Shown piece by piece: positions 36,813 to 49,511 of a DNA stretch of 64,000 nt (positions within the stretch are counted from its first letter, which is position 1; every line of letters starts with the position of its first letter). The notes under the pieces were generated by a model that worked only from the letters and a program-made list of their open reading frames with translations, did not search any database and had not been told where the DNA came from. The DNA is from Deinococcus alpinitundrae (GTDB taxonomy: Bacteria; Deinococcota; Deinococci; Deinococcales; Deinococcaceae). Location of the stretch: assembly GCF_009982895.1 (NCBI RefSeq), contig NZ_WXZL01000018.1, forward strand, positions 1-64,000. The letters run 5' to 3'. The translations under genes and the position numbers were made by a program.

Positions 36813-37414
36813 GCGCGGCGCGCGGGATGGGCGCGCAGGGCAAGCACGCCACCTTCGTGGCGTCGATGTGGGTGCTGGGGCTGGCTGCGCTGGGCGTGCT
36901 GGCCTATGCCATGACCCTACCGCTCGACTGGCAGCAAAAGCTGGTCGTGTGGATCTTGCTCACCTTCATCGCCGACGAGGCGGGCAACTGGTTCGGCTAC
37001 AGCGCCGTGCCGCTCGGCATCATCACGCTGGGGGCGCTGCCGTTTTTGCCAGTCAGCGCGGTGCCGGAGCAGTGGTGGATTATCTTTCCGCTGATCGCCG
37101 GGGCGCTGAGCGCTGCCCTGGCCATGAAGCACGCGGGCGGCCCCTTCGTGCTGCCGTTGGCCGCCGTGCTGTTTGCCGTGCCGATCCTCGCGGCGGCCAA
37201 AGCGGCGCCCCTTCTCGACGCCAGCATGAAGTTTCCGGCCAATCCCCAGTTTCAGAAGCTGGCCTTCATCGCCGCAGGCATCGGCCTGCTCATCAGCCTG
37301 ATTCGTCAGGTGGTGGCCGCGATGGTCAGGGCGCGCGCGAACCAGCCCGCACGGACGCCGAGGCTGGAGCCACTCACGCCAGCCGCACCCGTTTCGCTGA
37401 CTAAAGACAGCTGA
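36809..37414 (+). CDS. Inner-membrane protein of unknown function
   Basis: The 201-residue protein starts with GTG overlapping the uvrA stop by four bases, so it is co-translated with uvrA. Hydrophobic segments lie near 17-36, 44-52, 65-80, 88-105, 112-130 and 148-170 ([38 protein letters not shown]). Function unknown. The link to repair is only positional. Confidence 0.7.
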
Positions 37415-37428
37415 GCCTCAGCACTGGA

Positions 37429-37460
37429 AACGGCCCCATCCTCAAAGGTATGGGGCCGTT
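37429..37460. terminator. Bidirectional terminator between the uvrA operon and map
   Basis: AACGGCCCCAT (37429-37439) pairs with ATGGGGCCGTT (37450-37460) followed by TT; the minus strand reads the same stem with AAA/TTT flanks. It closes both convergent transcripts. Confidence 0.75.
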
Positions 37461-37493
37461 TTCGGTTCAGGTCGGTGCCTTTAAAAGCACGCC

Positions 37494-38255
37494 TCAGAGC
37501 GTTAGCAAATCGTAGCCCTTGTCGGTCACGACCAGGGTGTGCTCGAACTGGGCGCTGGGCTTGCCGTCCGCCGTCACCACCGTCCAGCCGTCGGGCAGCA
37601 GCTTGGTTTCGGCGCGGCCCAGATTGATCATCGGCTCGATGGTAAAGACCAGGCCTGCCGCGAGCTTCATGCCGGTTCCGGCGCGGCCCACATGCGAGAC
37701 GGTGGGGTCTTCGTGGAGGTTGTGGCCGATGCCGTGGCCCGTGTACTCACGCACCACCGAGAAGCCGCGCGGCTGGGCAGTGGCCTGAATCGCCGCGCCG
37801 ATGTCGCCCAGGTACGCACCGGGCCGAACCGTTTCCAGCGCCGCCTCCAGACTGGCCCGCGTGGCGTCCACCAGTTTCTGCACCTGGGGAGCCACCGCGC
37901 CCACCGTGTAGGTGTAGCAAGCGTCACCGTAGACGCCGCCGAGCTTGACGCCGATATCGACGCCGATGATGTCGCCCTCGCGCAGTTTGCGCGGACTGGG
38001 AATGCCGTGACAGATCACCTCGTTGACCGAGGCGCAGATGGTCGCTGGGAAGGGATTGTTGCGCGGGCCGTAGCCGATGTAGGCCGGGACCGCGCCGCGC
38101 GAGCGGATAAAATCCTCGGCGATCTTGTCGAGTTCCTGGATGCTGACTCCCGGCACGACGTAAGGATCGAGCAGCCGGAAGGTCTCGGCCACCAGCGCCC
38201 CCGCACGGCGCATGAGTTCGATTTCGCGGGCGCTTTTCAGGGTTGCTCTGCTCAT
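37494..38255 (-). CDS. map: Methionine aminopeptidase, type I
   Basis: This 253-residue cytosolic metalloenzyme removes the initiator methionine. Ligand-bearing segments: GVDIGVKLGGVYGDACYTYT (two Asp), GHGIGHNLHEDPTVSHVG (His) and GLVFTIEPMINLG (Glu), with a late Glu in FEHTLVV. The length is typical of type Ia. TAGCCT (plus-strand 38265-38270) lies 9 bases before the ATG. Confidence 0.97.
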   Translation of the reverse strand: MSRATLKSAREIELMRRAGALVAETFRLLDPYVVPGVSIQELDKIAEDFIRSRGAVPAYIGYGPRNNPFPATICASVNEVICHGIPSPRKLREGDIIGVDIGVKLGGVYGDACYTYTVGAVAPQVQKLVDATRASLEAALETVRPGAYLGDIGAAIQATAQPRGFSVVREYTGHGIGHNLHEDPTVSHVGRAGTGMKLAAGLVFTIEPMINLGRAETKLLPDGWTVVTADGKPSAQFEHTLVVTDKGYDLLTL

Positions 38256-38510
38256 CTCGGCGTCAGGCTAGCACGCGGCTGTCAGCAGAGCGGGAGCGTC
38301 TTCACCTTCGCGGCGCAGACCCGACCCGGCCCAACCGTAAGTCTCCGTGAAGTTCGCTCCGGTCAATGGGCATAGGCTGAATAGTCTTGCGGCGGCTCCA
38401 GTCTTCGCTCGCGGCAAAATTAAATCCATACCCGCGTAACCTGCGTATATCAAGGTAGAAGAACCAGCCCCGACCCCGCCTCCCCCATTGAGGCCATCCA
38501 AGGAGAGTCC

Positions 38511-39494
<984 letters not shown>

Positions 39495-39498
39495 GCCC

Positions 39499-40194
39499 AT
39501 GTCCAAAGCCTCCCCCTCCCCGGCGGCCAGCGCGGCCAAAAGCGCGCCGAAACGTAGGGCCAACACGTTCGGTGGTCTCGGCCCCGGCATCGTGGTGGGC
39601 GGCCTGGTGCCGATGGCCGTGATGCTGTGGGACGCCAAGACCGGCGCGCTGGGCGCGAACCCGGTGCAGCGCCTGCAACTCCAGACCGGCATTCTCGCGC
39701 TGGCCCTGCTGCTCATCTCGCTGGCCGCCACCCCACTGCGGCTCGTGACCGGCTGGACCTGGCCTGCCCGCGTGCGCAAGGCCCTGGGGCTGCTGGGGTT
39801 TCTGTATGCCACCCTGCATGTCCTGGTGTACCTGGTCGACAAGGGCATTCTCATCAGCGACTTCGGGCTGGCGACGGTGCTGGACGACGTGGTCAAGCGG
39901 CCCTTCATCACGGTGGGCTTCGTGGCCTGGTTGCTGCTCATTCCACTGGCGCTCACCAGTTTCAAGTCCTCGGTCAAGAAGCTCGGCTTCGAGCGCTGGA
40001 CGCTGCTGCACAAGCTGGTCTATCTGATCGTGGCGCTGGGCGTGGTGCATTACTGGTGGGGGGTCAAGAAGGACCATACCGAGCCGCTGATCTACGGCCT
40101 GATCGCGGCCCTGCTGCTGGCGCTGCGGGTCATTTTCAAGGACTTCCGCAGCAAGAAGAAAGTCAGGAGCGCGGGGAAACCAGCCACGCCCTGA
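39499..40194 (+). CDS. msrQ: Heme-binding membrane subunit of the MsrPQ system
   Basis: This 231-residue integral membrane protein of the ferric-reductase-like (YedZ) family has about six helices. LLGFLYATLHVLVYLVDKG and WTLLHKLVYLIVALGVVHYW carry the heme-ligand histidines. It passes electrons from the quinone pool to MsrP. The N-terminal 20 residues are polar. It is followed by a terminator at 40209-40250. Confidence 0.94.
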   Translation: MSKASPSPAASAAKSAPKRRANTFGGLGPGIVVGGLVPMAVMLWDAKTGALGANPVQRLQLQTGILALALLLISLAATPLRLVTGWTWPARVRKALGLLGFLYATLHVLVYLVDKGILISDFGLATVLDDVVKRPFITVGFVAWLLLIPLALTSFKSSVKKLGFERWTLLHKLVYLIVALGVVHYWWGVKKDHTEPLIYGLIAALLLALRVIFKDFRSKKKVRSAGKPATP

Positions 40195-40208
40195 CGTCCA
40201 GAATGTTC

Positions 40209-40250
40209 AGGCGGCGCGAGGCTATTCGCCTGCGCCGCCTTCTCTTTTTC
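40209..40250 (+). terminator. Intrinsic terminator after msrPQ
   Basis: AGGCGGCG (40209-40216) pairs with CGCCGCCT (40233-40240) and is followed by TCTCTTTTTC. Confidence 0.85.
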
Positions 40251-40261
40251 TTGAAGCCTCT

Positions 40262-40663
40262 TCAGCCCAGTACTTCTCGTAGCCGCGCCACGTTCCCCGT
40301 CCACACTTCGCCGTCCTCGCTCTCGGCCCAGAACTCTGGCAAGTCGGAACCTGGCCCCGCTGTCCGTTCCAGCGCTTCACCCGCCAGCTCGCGCATCGGC
40401 TCCAGCTCGCCCGCCTCCAGCTGTTCCAGCCAGTCGCGCAGGGCGGCGTCGAAAATCGCTTCGGTGTCGCCGGTGAGGTGCGCGGCCAGAATCTCGGCGG
40501 CAGCCACGGCCCGCGCGCCCTCCTCCTCGGCCACGAAGTCGATGTCGGGGTCCAAGACGACCTCAAAGGCTTCTTGCAGAGCGAATGCGCCGTCTTCCAG
40601 CACTTCCTGCACAAACATTTTGGCGGCGTCGTTGTCGAAGGCGGCCGTGCCCCAGGTGTTCAT
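40262..40663 (-). CDS. DUF4259 domain protein
   Basis: The 133-residue acidic protein starts MNTWGTAAFDNDAAKMFVQE, the family's diagnostic opening. The rest is helical (AVAAAEILAAHLTGDTEAIF). Its function is unknown in all members. The ATG at 40663 is chosen because TACCCT (plus-strand 40670-40675) lies 6 bases upstream and the family motif begins at this Met. It is convergent with msrQ. Confidence 0.88.
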   Translation of the reverse strand: MNTWGTAAFDNDAAKMFVQEVLEDGAFALQEAFEVVLDPDIDFVAEEEGARAVAAAEILAAHLTGDTEAIFDAALRDWLEQLEAGELEPMRELAGEALERTAGPGSDLPEFWAESEDGEVWTGNVARLREVLG

Positions 40664-40696
40664 GGCTTCAGGGTAACCCAAGTGGCCGCCGGGTGT

Positions 40697-41149
40697 TCAG
40701 TTGCCGTACAGCACGAATTCGCTGGTGTTTCTGGTGCCCGGCACGGTTCTCGAAATCATCCCGACATATTTGCCGCTGCGGTTGCCGTAGACCACGGTTT
40801 CCATATCGTGCCAGTCCTGAACCGTGAACTGCTTGAAGTTCTGCTGCTGAAAGCCCAGGGCACGGGTCTGGTAAATAGTGTCGTGAAACGCCGAAACCCA
40901 GTTGACGACCCGGTAATACTCGACCCATTTCACGTTGTAACCGGCTTTCTTGCTCTGCATCAGGAAGTCCTGTTTGAAGCGTTGCGCGCCAGCGTCACAA
41001 AACTGAGTGACAGAAGCGCCGCCGCCCCCTTTTGGGTAAGGCACCTTCACTTGTCCATTGAAGCTGAAGGCGGGCCGGGTGTTGCATTGAGCGCTTGCGG
41101 CAGAGGTCCCCAGAGCAGTCAGGGCAGCGATCAGTATCAAACGATTCAT
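40697..41149 (-). CDS. Small secreted protein of unknown function
   Basis: The 150-residue protein has a signal peptide (LILIAALTALGTSAASA, cut before QCNT). Two cysteines in the mature part (QCNTRP and TQFCDAG) could form a disulfide. The remainder is aromatic-rich (VKWVEYYRVVNWVSAFHD). AAGGAG lies 7 bases before the ATG. Its lower GC and isolation could hint at acquisition, but this is weak. Confidence 0.7.
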   Translation of the reverse strand: MNRLILIAALTALGTSAASAQCNTRPAFSFNGQVKVPYPKGGGGASVTQFCDAGAQRFKQDFLMQSKKAGYNVKWVEYYRVVNWVSAFHDTIYQTRALGFQQQNFKQFTVQDWHDMETVVYGNRSGKYVGMISRTVPGTRNTSEFVLYGN

Positions 41150-41321
41150 GATGTTCTCCTTGAGCCGATAAGGTGAGGCTCAGCTTAAGAGAGAAAACAT
41201 GAGAACGGGGTGCGCTTGTGCCTGCGCCTGTTTATGAAATCGCGACACGCAACACACGTACAGGGATTTGAATAATGACGACCAACTCAAGCAGACGAGC
41301 ACTGTCAACGGTCTGTTTGCT

Positions 41322-42563
41322 TTAAACGCCCGCCTTCTCGTTCGTGCCGTAGCGCCGCTCCACGTAGGTTTCCATCAGCTCCTGAAAGTCCTCGGCGATG
41401 CGGGGACCGCGCAGGGTGGTGAGCAGTTTGCCGTCCTGGTAGACCGGGGCGCGGGGGTCCTCGCCGGTGCCGGGCAGCGAGATGCCGATGTTGGCGTGTT
41501 TGCTCTCGCCAGGGCCGTTGACGACGCAGCCCATGACGGCCACCTGCATCTCCTCCACGCCGGGGTAGCGGGCCTTCCAGTCGGGCATGCTGTCTCTGAT
41601 GTAGTCCTGAATCTTCTGGGCCAGTTCCTGAAAGAAGACGCTGGTGGTGCGCCCGCAGCCGGGGCAACTCGTCACCTGCGGCGAGAACTGCCGGATGCCC
41701 AGACTCTGGAGGATCTGCTGGGCCACCTCGACTTCCAGCTTGCGCGAGGCCCCCGGCTCCGGCGTGAGTGAGACCCGGATGGTGTCGCCGATGCCCTCGG
41801 TCAGCAGCGGCGCGAGGGCCACGCTGCTCGCCACCATGCCCTTCATGCCCATGCCCGCCTCGGTGAGGCCCAGGTGAAGCGGGTAGTCACACTCGGCGGC
41901 CAGCTGGCGGTAGACCTGCCAGAGTTCCGGGGCGCTCGACACCTTCACCGAGATCAGGATCTTGTCGTGGGCCAGTCCCAGTTCCTCGGCGTAGCGGGCA
42001 CTCTCCAGGGCCGAGACCACCATCGCGTCGATCATCACGTCGGTGGCGGACTTGGGGCTGCCCTTGGCGGCATTGGCGTCCATCAGGCGGGCCAGCACCT
42101 GCTGATCGAGGCTGCCCCAGTTGACCCCGATCCGCACCGGCTTGCCGAACTCCCTGGCGACCTCGATCATGGTGGCGAAGTTGGCGTCGTGGTGCTGCCC
42201 GGCCCCCACGTTGCCGGGGTTGATGCGGTACTTGGCCAGCAACCGGGCCGCCTCAGGAAACTCGCGCAGCAGAATGTGGCCGTTGTAGTGAAAGTCGCCT
42301 ACGATCGGCACGCTCAGGCCCACTTCTGCCAGGCGGGCCACGATCTCCGGCAGGGCGGCGGCGGCCTCACGGGTGTTGACCGTCACGCGCACCAGTTCCG
42401 ACCCGGCGCGGGCGAGTTGCGCCACCTGAATGGCCGTCGCCTCGGCGTTGGCGGTGTCGGTGTTGGTCATGCTCTGCACCACCACCGGGTGCTGGGAACC
42501 GATCAGGACGCCGCCCACGTTGGCGGTCACAGTGCGGCGGCGGGCGGGAGCAAGGAGCGTCAT
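41322..42563 (-). CDS. ispG: 4-hydroxy-3-methylbut-2-en-1-yl diphosphate synthase
   Basis: This 413-residue [4Fe-4S] enzyme catalyses the penultimate step of the MEP isoprenoid pathway, supplying carotenoid and quinone precursors. The N-terminal TIM barrel starts [20 protein letters not shown]. The C-terminal cluster cysteines are in [15 protein letters not shown] and [16 protein letters not shown]. The ATG at 42563 is chosen over a TTG at 42584 because TAAACT (plus-strand 42571-42576) lies 7 bases upstream. Confidence 0.97.
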   Translation of the reverse strand: MTLLAPARRRTVTANVGGVLIGSQHPVVVQSMTNTDTANAEATAIQVAQLARAGSELVRVTVNTREAAAALPEIVARLAEVGLSVPIVGDFHYNGHILLREFPEAARLLAKYRINPGNVGAGQHHDANFATMIEVAREFGKPVRIGVNWGSLDQQVLARLMDANAAKGSPKSATDVMIDAMVVSALESARYAEELGLAHDKILISVKVSSAPELWQVYRQLAAECDYPLHLGLTEAGMGMKGMVASSVALAPLLTEGIGDTIRVSLTPEPGASRKLEVEVAQQILQSLGIRQFSPQVTSCPGCGRTTSVFFQELAQKIQDYIRDSMPDWKARYPGVEEMQVAVMGCVVNGPGESKHANIGISLPGTGEDPRAPVYQDGKLLTTLRGPRIAEDFQELMETYVERRYGTNEKAGV

Positions 42564-42680
42564 GCCTTCCAGTTTAGGCCGCAACCGTCAGGGCAAATGG
42601 CAGGCGACCTTACCTGGGTCACTAGTCCACCACAGGCCGTGAAGGTGACGCTGCCCCATGCCCCGGGAGCGGCGGTGGGC

Positions 42681-42787
42681 TATACTGCTCTTTGTAAAGT
42701 CCTCGTCGGCGGGGGTGGGTGAGGTGACCCACCCCTTGCCTGTGAGAGAGGTGGTGAATCGCCCGCCGCGTGAGGTGGGAACAACTT
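42681..42787 (+). promoter_or_regulatory. Promoter and structured leader of the rimP-nusA-rnpM-infB operon
   Basis: TATACT (42681-42686) predicts a start near 42693 and a leader of about 95 bases. GGGGTGGGT (42712-42720) pairs perfectly with ACCCACCCC (42727-42735). CGGCGGG (42707-42713) can pair with CCCGCCG (42762-42768), overlapping the first helix by two bases. Mutually exclusive folds are possible. Confidence 0.5.
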
Positions 42788-43243
42788 ATGACAACCAAAA
42801 CCGACAACCTGACCACCATTGCCAGCCGCGTGCTGACTCCCCTGGGCCTCGAAGTGCTGGACGTGCAACTCCAGAATCCGGGCCGCCATCCCACCCTGCT
42901 GGTCCGCATCGACCGACTTGACGAACAGCCCGTGGGCGTCGAGGACTTGGAAGCCGCCAGCCGCGCCTTCGGCGCAGAACTCGACGCGCTCGACCCCATC
43001 AAGGAAGAGTACCGCTTGGAGCTGGAATCTCCCGGCAGCAAGCGACCGCTGACCCGCGCCCGTCACTTTGAGCGGATGCTGGGGCTGCTGGCCCGCGTGC
43101 GCGGAGAGGGTCACGCCTTCACCGCCCCGATCAAGGCCGTCGACGGCGAGCAGGTGACCTTCGATGTGCTGGGCCAGGACATCACCCTGACCGCCGGGCA
43201 GTTCCAGGGCAACCTGGCCGAGTTTCCGCCGGAACACCGGTGA
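42788..43243 (+). CDS. rimP: Ribosome maturation factor
   Basis: This 151-residue cytosolic protein is needed for 30S subunit maturation. Family blocks: LEVLDVQLQNPGRHPTLLVR and YRLELESPGSKRPLTRARHF, the latter holding the ESPG signature. An in-frame GTG at 42770 exists. The ATG at 42788 is preferred, being just before the conserved N-terminus. It heads the classic rimP-nusA-rnpM-infB operon; the gap to nusA is 70 bases. Confidence 0.95.
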   Translation: MTTKTDNLTTIASRVLTPLGLEVLDVQLQNPGRHPTLLVRIDRLDEQPVGVEDLEAASRAFGAELDALDPIKEEYRLELESPGSKRPLTRARHFERMLGLLARVRGEGHAFTAPIKAVDGEQVTFDVLGQDITLTAGQFQGNLAEFPPEHR

Positions 43244-43313
43244 GCGCGGTTCCCGACTTCGTGCTTTCCGCACCCCAGAACCCACCACCGACAACCCAGA
43301 CAAAGGAAGTAAG

Positions 43314-44507
<1,194 letters not shown>

Positions 44508-44510
44508 GGC

Positions 44511-44822
44511 GTGCCTGACCTGAGTGCTTCTCCCGCTTCCTCAGCACGGCATGTGCCGGAGCGCAGTTGCGTGGCCTGCCGTACAAAGCGTCCCCAGGCG
44601 CAGTTCGTGCGGCTCGTTCGCACCGCGTCGGGCTGGACGCTGGCGGGGCGGGGCCAGCAGGCGGGGGGCCGGGGCGCGTATCTCTGCTTGGAGAGCCCAA
44701 GCTGCTGGACCGAGAAAAAACTCAGGCGGGCTTTCGGCTCACAGGCCGCTTCACTCTCTTCACAACTTCAAGAGCGTTATGCATTAACTTCTTCCCTTTC
44801 TATCTCCGCTGCCCTGTCCTGA
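44511..44822 (+). CDS. rnpM: YlxR/RnpM-family RNA-binding protein
   Basis: The 103-residue protein starts with GTG three bases after the nusA stop. Diagnostic blocks: RSCVACRTKRPQAQFVRLVR and GRGAYLCLESPSCW. YlxR was recently tied to modulation of RNase P in Gram-positives; that role is inferred here. Its position between nusA and infB is conserved. Confidence 0.9.
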   Translation: MPDLSASPASSARHVPERSCVACRTKRPQAQFVRLVRTASGWTLAGRGQQAGGRGAYLCLESPSCWTEKKLRRAFGSQAASLSSQLQERYALTSSLSISAALS

Positions 44823-44874
44823 GCCGCTTTCAACGCTCAAGGCAGAGGCCGCCGACTCACCCGGAGGTGAGGCC

Positions 44875-46692
<1,818 letters not shown>

Positions 46693-46712
46693 ACCAAGCC
46701 TGAGCCGAACTC

Positions 46713-46749
46713 AAGTGGGCCGCACTCCAGCGATGGAGGCGGCCCACTT
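46713..46749. terminator. Terminator after infB, with GNRA loop
   Basis: AAGTGGGCCGC (46713-46723) pairs with GCGGCCCACTT (46739-46749). An inner CTCCA/TGGAG helix closes a GCGA tetraloop. Convergent genes flank it, so it may work in both directions. Confidence 0.75.
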
Positions 46750-46760
46750 TGCTGCCTTGC

Positions 46761-47264
46761 TTACGGACAGTTCAGGCCGATGGTCAGGTCCGGCGCGGCC
46801 ACGAACGGCAGGTTGGGATTGCCGGACTTCATCGGCACGATGATTTTCGTCCAAGGCGTCTTGGCAGCCCCCACGCGCGACATCAGTGTGAACGTACCGG
46901 TCTCGCCGGGAGACAGCCGCAGGCGGGCGGCGTCACCGCCGATGGCCACCAGTGCGCCGTCCCGGACGACCTGGCCTGCACTATCCGTCACGGCGATGCG
47001 GCTCTCGTCGATGATATTCACGCTGTCTTGCACCTGCGGCGTGAGGTTGGTGGCTTCCAGATTCACCAACCAGAAGCCCTCGCGGCCACCGACGCCCGCC
47101 TGCTGCCCGGTGACGATGAAGCGCCACACGCCGTTCTCCAGGGGCTGACCGACGCAGCCGACCAGCGGCGCATTCTGAACGGGCAACGCGGCGGCCACCG
47201 CGACACCGAGCGCACTGCCCAGCCAGGCCAGGGGCAACGCCGCCATCAAAGAGAATTTTTTCAT
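46761..47264 (-). CDS. Exported protein of unknown function
   Basis: This 167-residue protein has a signal peptide (MKKFSLMAALPLAWLGSALG, then VAVAAA). The mature part is beta-rich (ENGVWRFIVTGQQAGVGGRE; GDAARLRLSPGETGTFTLMS) with cysteines near the start (LVGCVGQPL) and at the penultimate position (GLNCP), probably a disulfide. The ATG at 47264 follows TAGACT (plus-strand 47272-47277) by 7 bases; upstream in-frame starts are rejected. Confidence 0.72.
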   Translation of the reverse strand: MKKFSLMAALPLAWLGSALGVAVAAALPVQNAPLVGCVGQPLENGVWRFIVTGQQAGVGGREGFWLVNLEATNLTPQVQDSVNIIDESRIAVTDSAGQVVRDGALVAIGGDAARLRLSPGETGTFTLMSRVGAAKTPWTKIIVPMKSGNPNLPFVAAPDLTIGLNCP

Positions 47265-47479
47265 ACTGGGTAGTCTAGCGAAAAACGACCGCCGAGAAAA
47301 ACACCGGAGCCGCTCGGAACATGACGCGTTTTGAGTGTCTGCGGCTACGGTCTGGAGCAACTCTAAACCCGTGTTCATGTCGCTGCACGCCTTTCACGGC
47401 CACCCGCCTTGCAGACTGCCCTGGTCGGCCCCATCCACGCTTTCCCCCACAGCCACTCATTCGTTCAAGGAGTTTGAAG

Positions 47480-47899
47480 ATGCCCAGCAAAAGTCTGTCC
47501 GACCTCGCCAAATCGATGAAGGCCATCGACATCGCCATGCTCTCCACCCATAGCGCGGGCGGCGAGATCGCTGGGCGGCCCATGAGCAACAACGGCCAGG
47601 TCGAGTACGACGGCACCTCGTACTACTTCACCTACGAGCAGTCGCGCACCGTCAGCGATATCGATTCCAATGCCAAGGTCGCCCTCGCCTTTCAGGGCAG
47701 GAAGTCGTTTCAGGTCGCCGTGGAGGGTCAGGCCTCGCTTATCCGCGACAAGGCGGCCATGCAAGACCACTGGACGCCTGATCTGGACCAGTGGTTCAAG
47801 GACGGTCTCGACACCGAGGGCCTGGTGATGATCCAGGTGGACGCCACCCGCGTGCATTACTGGGACGGCGAGGACAGCGGGGAAGTCAAGCTGAACTGA
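47480..47899 (+). CDS. Pyridoxamine 5'-phosphate oxidase-like general stress protein
   Basis: The 139-residue protein has the split-barrel flavin-binding fold of the GS26-type PNPOx-like family: DIAMLSTHSAGGEIAGRPMS, then DGTSYYFTYEQSRTVSDIDS and NAKVALAFQGRKSFQVAVEG. It probably binds FMN and acts in stress response; no vitamin B6 role is implied. CAAGGAG lies before the ATG. The same frame runs upstream to 47321 without resemblance to a protein and is not used. Confidence 0.88.
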   Translation: MPSKSLSDLAKSMKAIDIAMLSTHSAGGEIAGRPMSNNGQVEYDGTSYYFTYEQSRTVSDIDSNAKVALAFQGRKSFQVAVEGQASLIRDKAAMQDHWTPDLDQWFKDGLDTEGLVMIQVDATRVHYWDGEDSGEVKLN

Positions 47900-47915
47900 T
47901 CGGCACCGGACAAAA

Positions 47916-47958
47916 ACGCAAGGCAGTCACCCGGAATGTGGGAGCGACTGGCTTGCGT
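47916..47958. terminator. Bidirectional terminator between 47899 and 47979
   Basis: ACGCAAGGCAGTC (47916-47928) pairs with GACTGGCTTGCGT (47946-47958) with one mismatch. TTGCGTTT follows on the plus strand, and a run of five T flanks the minus-strand side. Confidence 0.75.
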
Positions 47959-47978
47959 TTGCGTTTACTGCCGGTGTC

Positions 47979-48698
47979 TTACGGCTTGACGACGAACCAC
48001 ACCTTGCCAACATTCTGCCCGGTCATGTCGCCGGGTTTCTTGTCGTTGACCCAGTAGTAGAGCGGCTGCCCGGCGTAAGTCACCTGCAGCGCGCCGTCCT
48101 TGCGCTTGGTCGTGCCGAGTTTGCTGTCCTTGCTCTCCGGCAGGTACGCGCTCAGCAGCGGCGGCCAGGCGACGGCACACTTGTCGTAGCAGTTGCTCAC
48201 GTTCTTGTCGTCTTTGGTAAACAGGTACAGGGTCATGCCGCTGGCGTCCACCAGATGCTCGCCCAGATCGCCCGCCTTGGACGTGCCGATGACCGGGCCA
48301 GGGTCGACCGCGTACCAGACCTTACCCACGTCCTGCCCGGTGGTGTCGCCCGCCTTCTTGTCGTTGACCCAGTAGTAGAGCGGCCAGCCGTTATAGGCCA
48401 CCTGTTGTCCGCCGTCCTTGCGTTTGACCAAGCTGAGCTTGCCTTCCATGCCGCTGGGCAGTGCGGGCAACGTCTCGGAGAGTAGCGGCGGCCAGGCGAC
48501 AGCGCACTTGTCGTAGCAGTTGCTGACCCCGGGCGTGTCTTTGGTGAACAGGTACAGGGTCATACCGTCGGTGGCGGTCAGGATACTGCCGAGTTTGGCG
48601 TCCTGGCGCAGCACCAGTGGCGGTGCGGCAGCGCTGGCGACAGCCGAGCAGGCGAGCAGGGTGAGGGCGGTCAGGCGGGCAGAGTGGGTTTTGAGCAT
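47979..48698 (-). CDS. Secreted protein with two COG4315-type repeats
   Basis: The 239-residue protein has a signal peptide (LTALTLLACSAVASA) and two tandem copies of the 'secreted repeat' (Lipoprotein_15) domain, about 26-135 and 136-239. Each has MTLYLFTKD, then NCYDKCAVAWPPLL, then PLYYWVNDKK and GKVWY or GKVWF. The Cys pair in each repeat probably forms a disulfide. Biochemical function is unknown. The ATG at 48698 has GGAGG 6 bases upstream. The upstream element at 48716-48744 matches the ECF operon's, so it is probably in the same regulon. Confidence 0.88.
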   Translation of the reverse strand: MLKTHSARLTALTLLACSAVASAAAPPLVLRQDAKLGSILTATDGMTLYLFTKDTPGVSNCYDKCAVAWPPLLSETLPALPSGMEGKLSLVKRKDGGQQVAYNGWPLYYWVNDKKAGDTTGQDVGKVWYAVDPGPVIGTSKAGDLGEHLVDASGMTLYLFTKDDKNVSNCYDKCAVAWPPLLSAYLPESKDSKLGTTKRKDGALQVTYAGQPLYYWVNDKKPGDMTGQNVGKVWFVVKP

Positions 48699-48715
48699 AA
48701 GAACCTCCACTCTGA

Positions 48716-48744
48716 GAAACGCACGGCGGGCGGCTTTGGATTCA
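48716..48744 (-). promoter_or_regulatory. ECF-type promoter of the secreted repeat gene
   Basis: On the minus strand TGAATCCAA (48736-48744), a 13-base spacer and GCGTTTC (48716-48722), ending 17 bases before the ATG. It matches the element before the sigma gene in both boxes, spacer and distance. Confidence 0.72.
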
Positions 48745-48785
48745 TTGCTGGCGCGGCCACCTGCCGCCGGCCTCGGGAGCCTGCC

Positions 48786-49511
48786 TCACAGCATGGTCCA
48801 GCCCAGCAGCTTGGTCGGTCTGGTCTGGCCGGTCATGTCGCGCCGGGCGTCTTCCAGGCTGACACAGACGTAATCGTTGACGCCCACCGGGGCCGAGAGC
48901 AGACCGCGCGCGCTGCGGGTCGCCGGGGTCAGCGGATCGCCCCGCTTCCAGTGGGCCGCCACCCACACCTGATACACCTGGCCGCTCGGCGCAGGCGGCA
49001 GCACGAACAGCACCTCGCGGCTGGGCAGTAGCAGCAGGTGACCACTGGGCCGCCGCTGACGGTCGGTCAGGCTAAGCAACCTGACACCCGGCTGGGCCAG
49101 CCAGCGGGCCACCTGGCGCTGCTCGGCGGCCAGCACGGCTGTCTGTTGCTGCGCTGCCCGCTCCCGCCCACTCCCGCCCAATCCGGCCCAGCTCAGTCCA
49201 GCCCAGTCCAGTCCGGCCACCAGCAAAAGCGCACCCACCCGCGCCAGAGACGGCCAGTGAAGCACAGCAGGCGGCCGCCACAAAACCGGAGCGCGGCTGA
49301 CTTCCGGGCGGCGCAGCGGCGGCAACACCGTCTCGACTGGCAAGGCAGCGGGCAGCGCTTCCACCTGCCGTACGAGTTCGGATCGGCAGGCCAGCACCTG
49401 CGCGCGGCATACTGAACAGTTCAGGACGTGCGCCTCGGTCAGCCGCTGCGCCGGACCGGGCAGGTCGCCCAGCGCGTAGGCTTGTAGGGTCGTCGGGGCC
49501 GGGTGGTTCAC
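48786..49511 (-). CDS. RskA-type anti-sigma factor
   Basis: The 241-residue protein has an N-terminal zinc-finger-like anti-sigma domain with HVLNCSVC (HxxxCxxC). A single membrane segment follows near 91-110 (LARVGALLLVAGLDWAGLSW). The C-terminal periplasmic RskA-type domain has VYQVWVAAHWKRGDP and a late NDYVCVSLED. It holds its sigma factor inactive until envelope signals trigger proteolysis. It starts with GTG overlapping the sigma gene by four bases. Confidence 0.87.
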   Translation of the reverse strand: MNHPAPTTLQAYALGDLPGPAQRLTEAHVLNCSVCRAQVLACRSELVRQVEALPAALPVETVLPPLRRPEVSRAPVLWRPPAVLHWPSLARVGALLLVAGLDWAGLSWAGLGGSGRERAAQQQTAVLAAEQRQVARWLAQPGVRLLSLTDRQRRPSGHLLLLPSREVLFVLPPAPSGQVYQVWVAAHWKRGDPLTPATRSARGLLSAPVGVNDYVCVSLEDARRDMTGQTRPTKLLGWTML

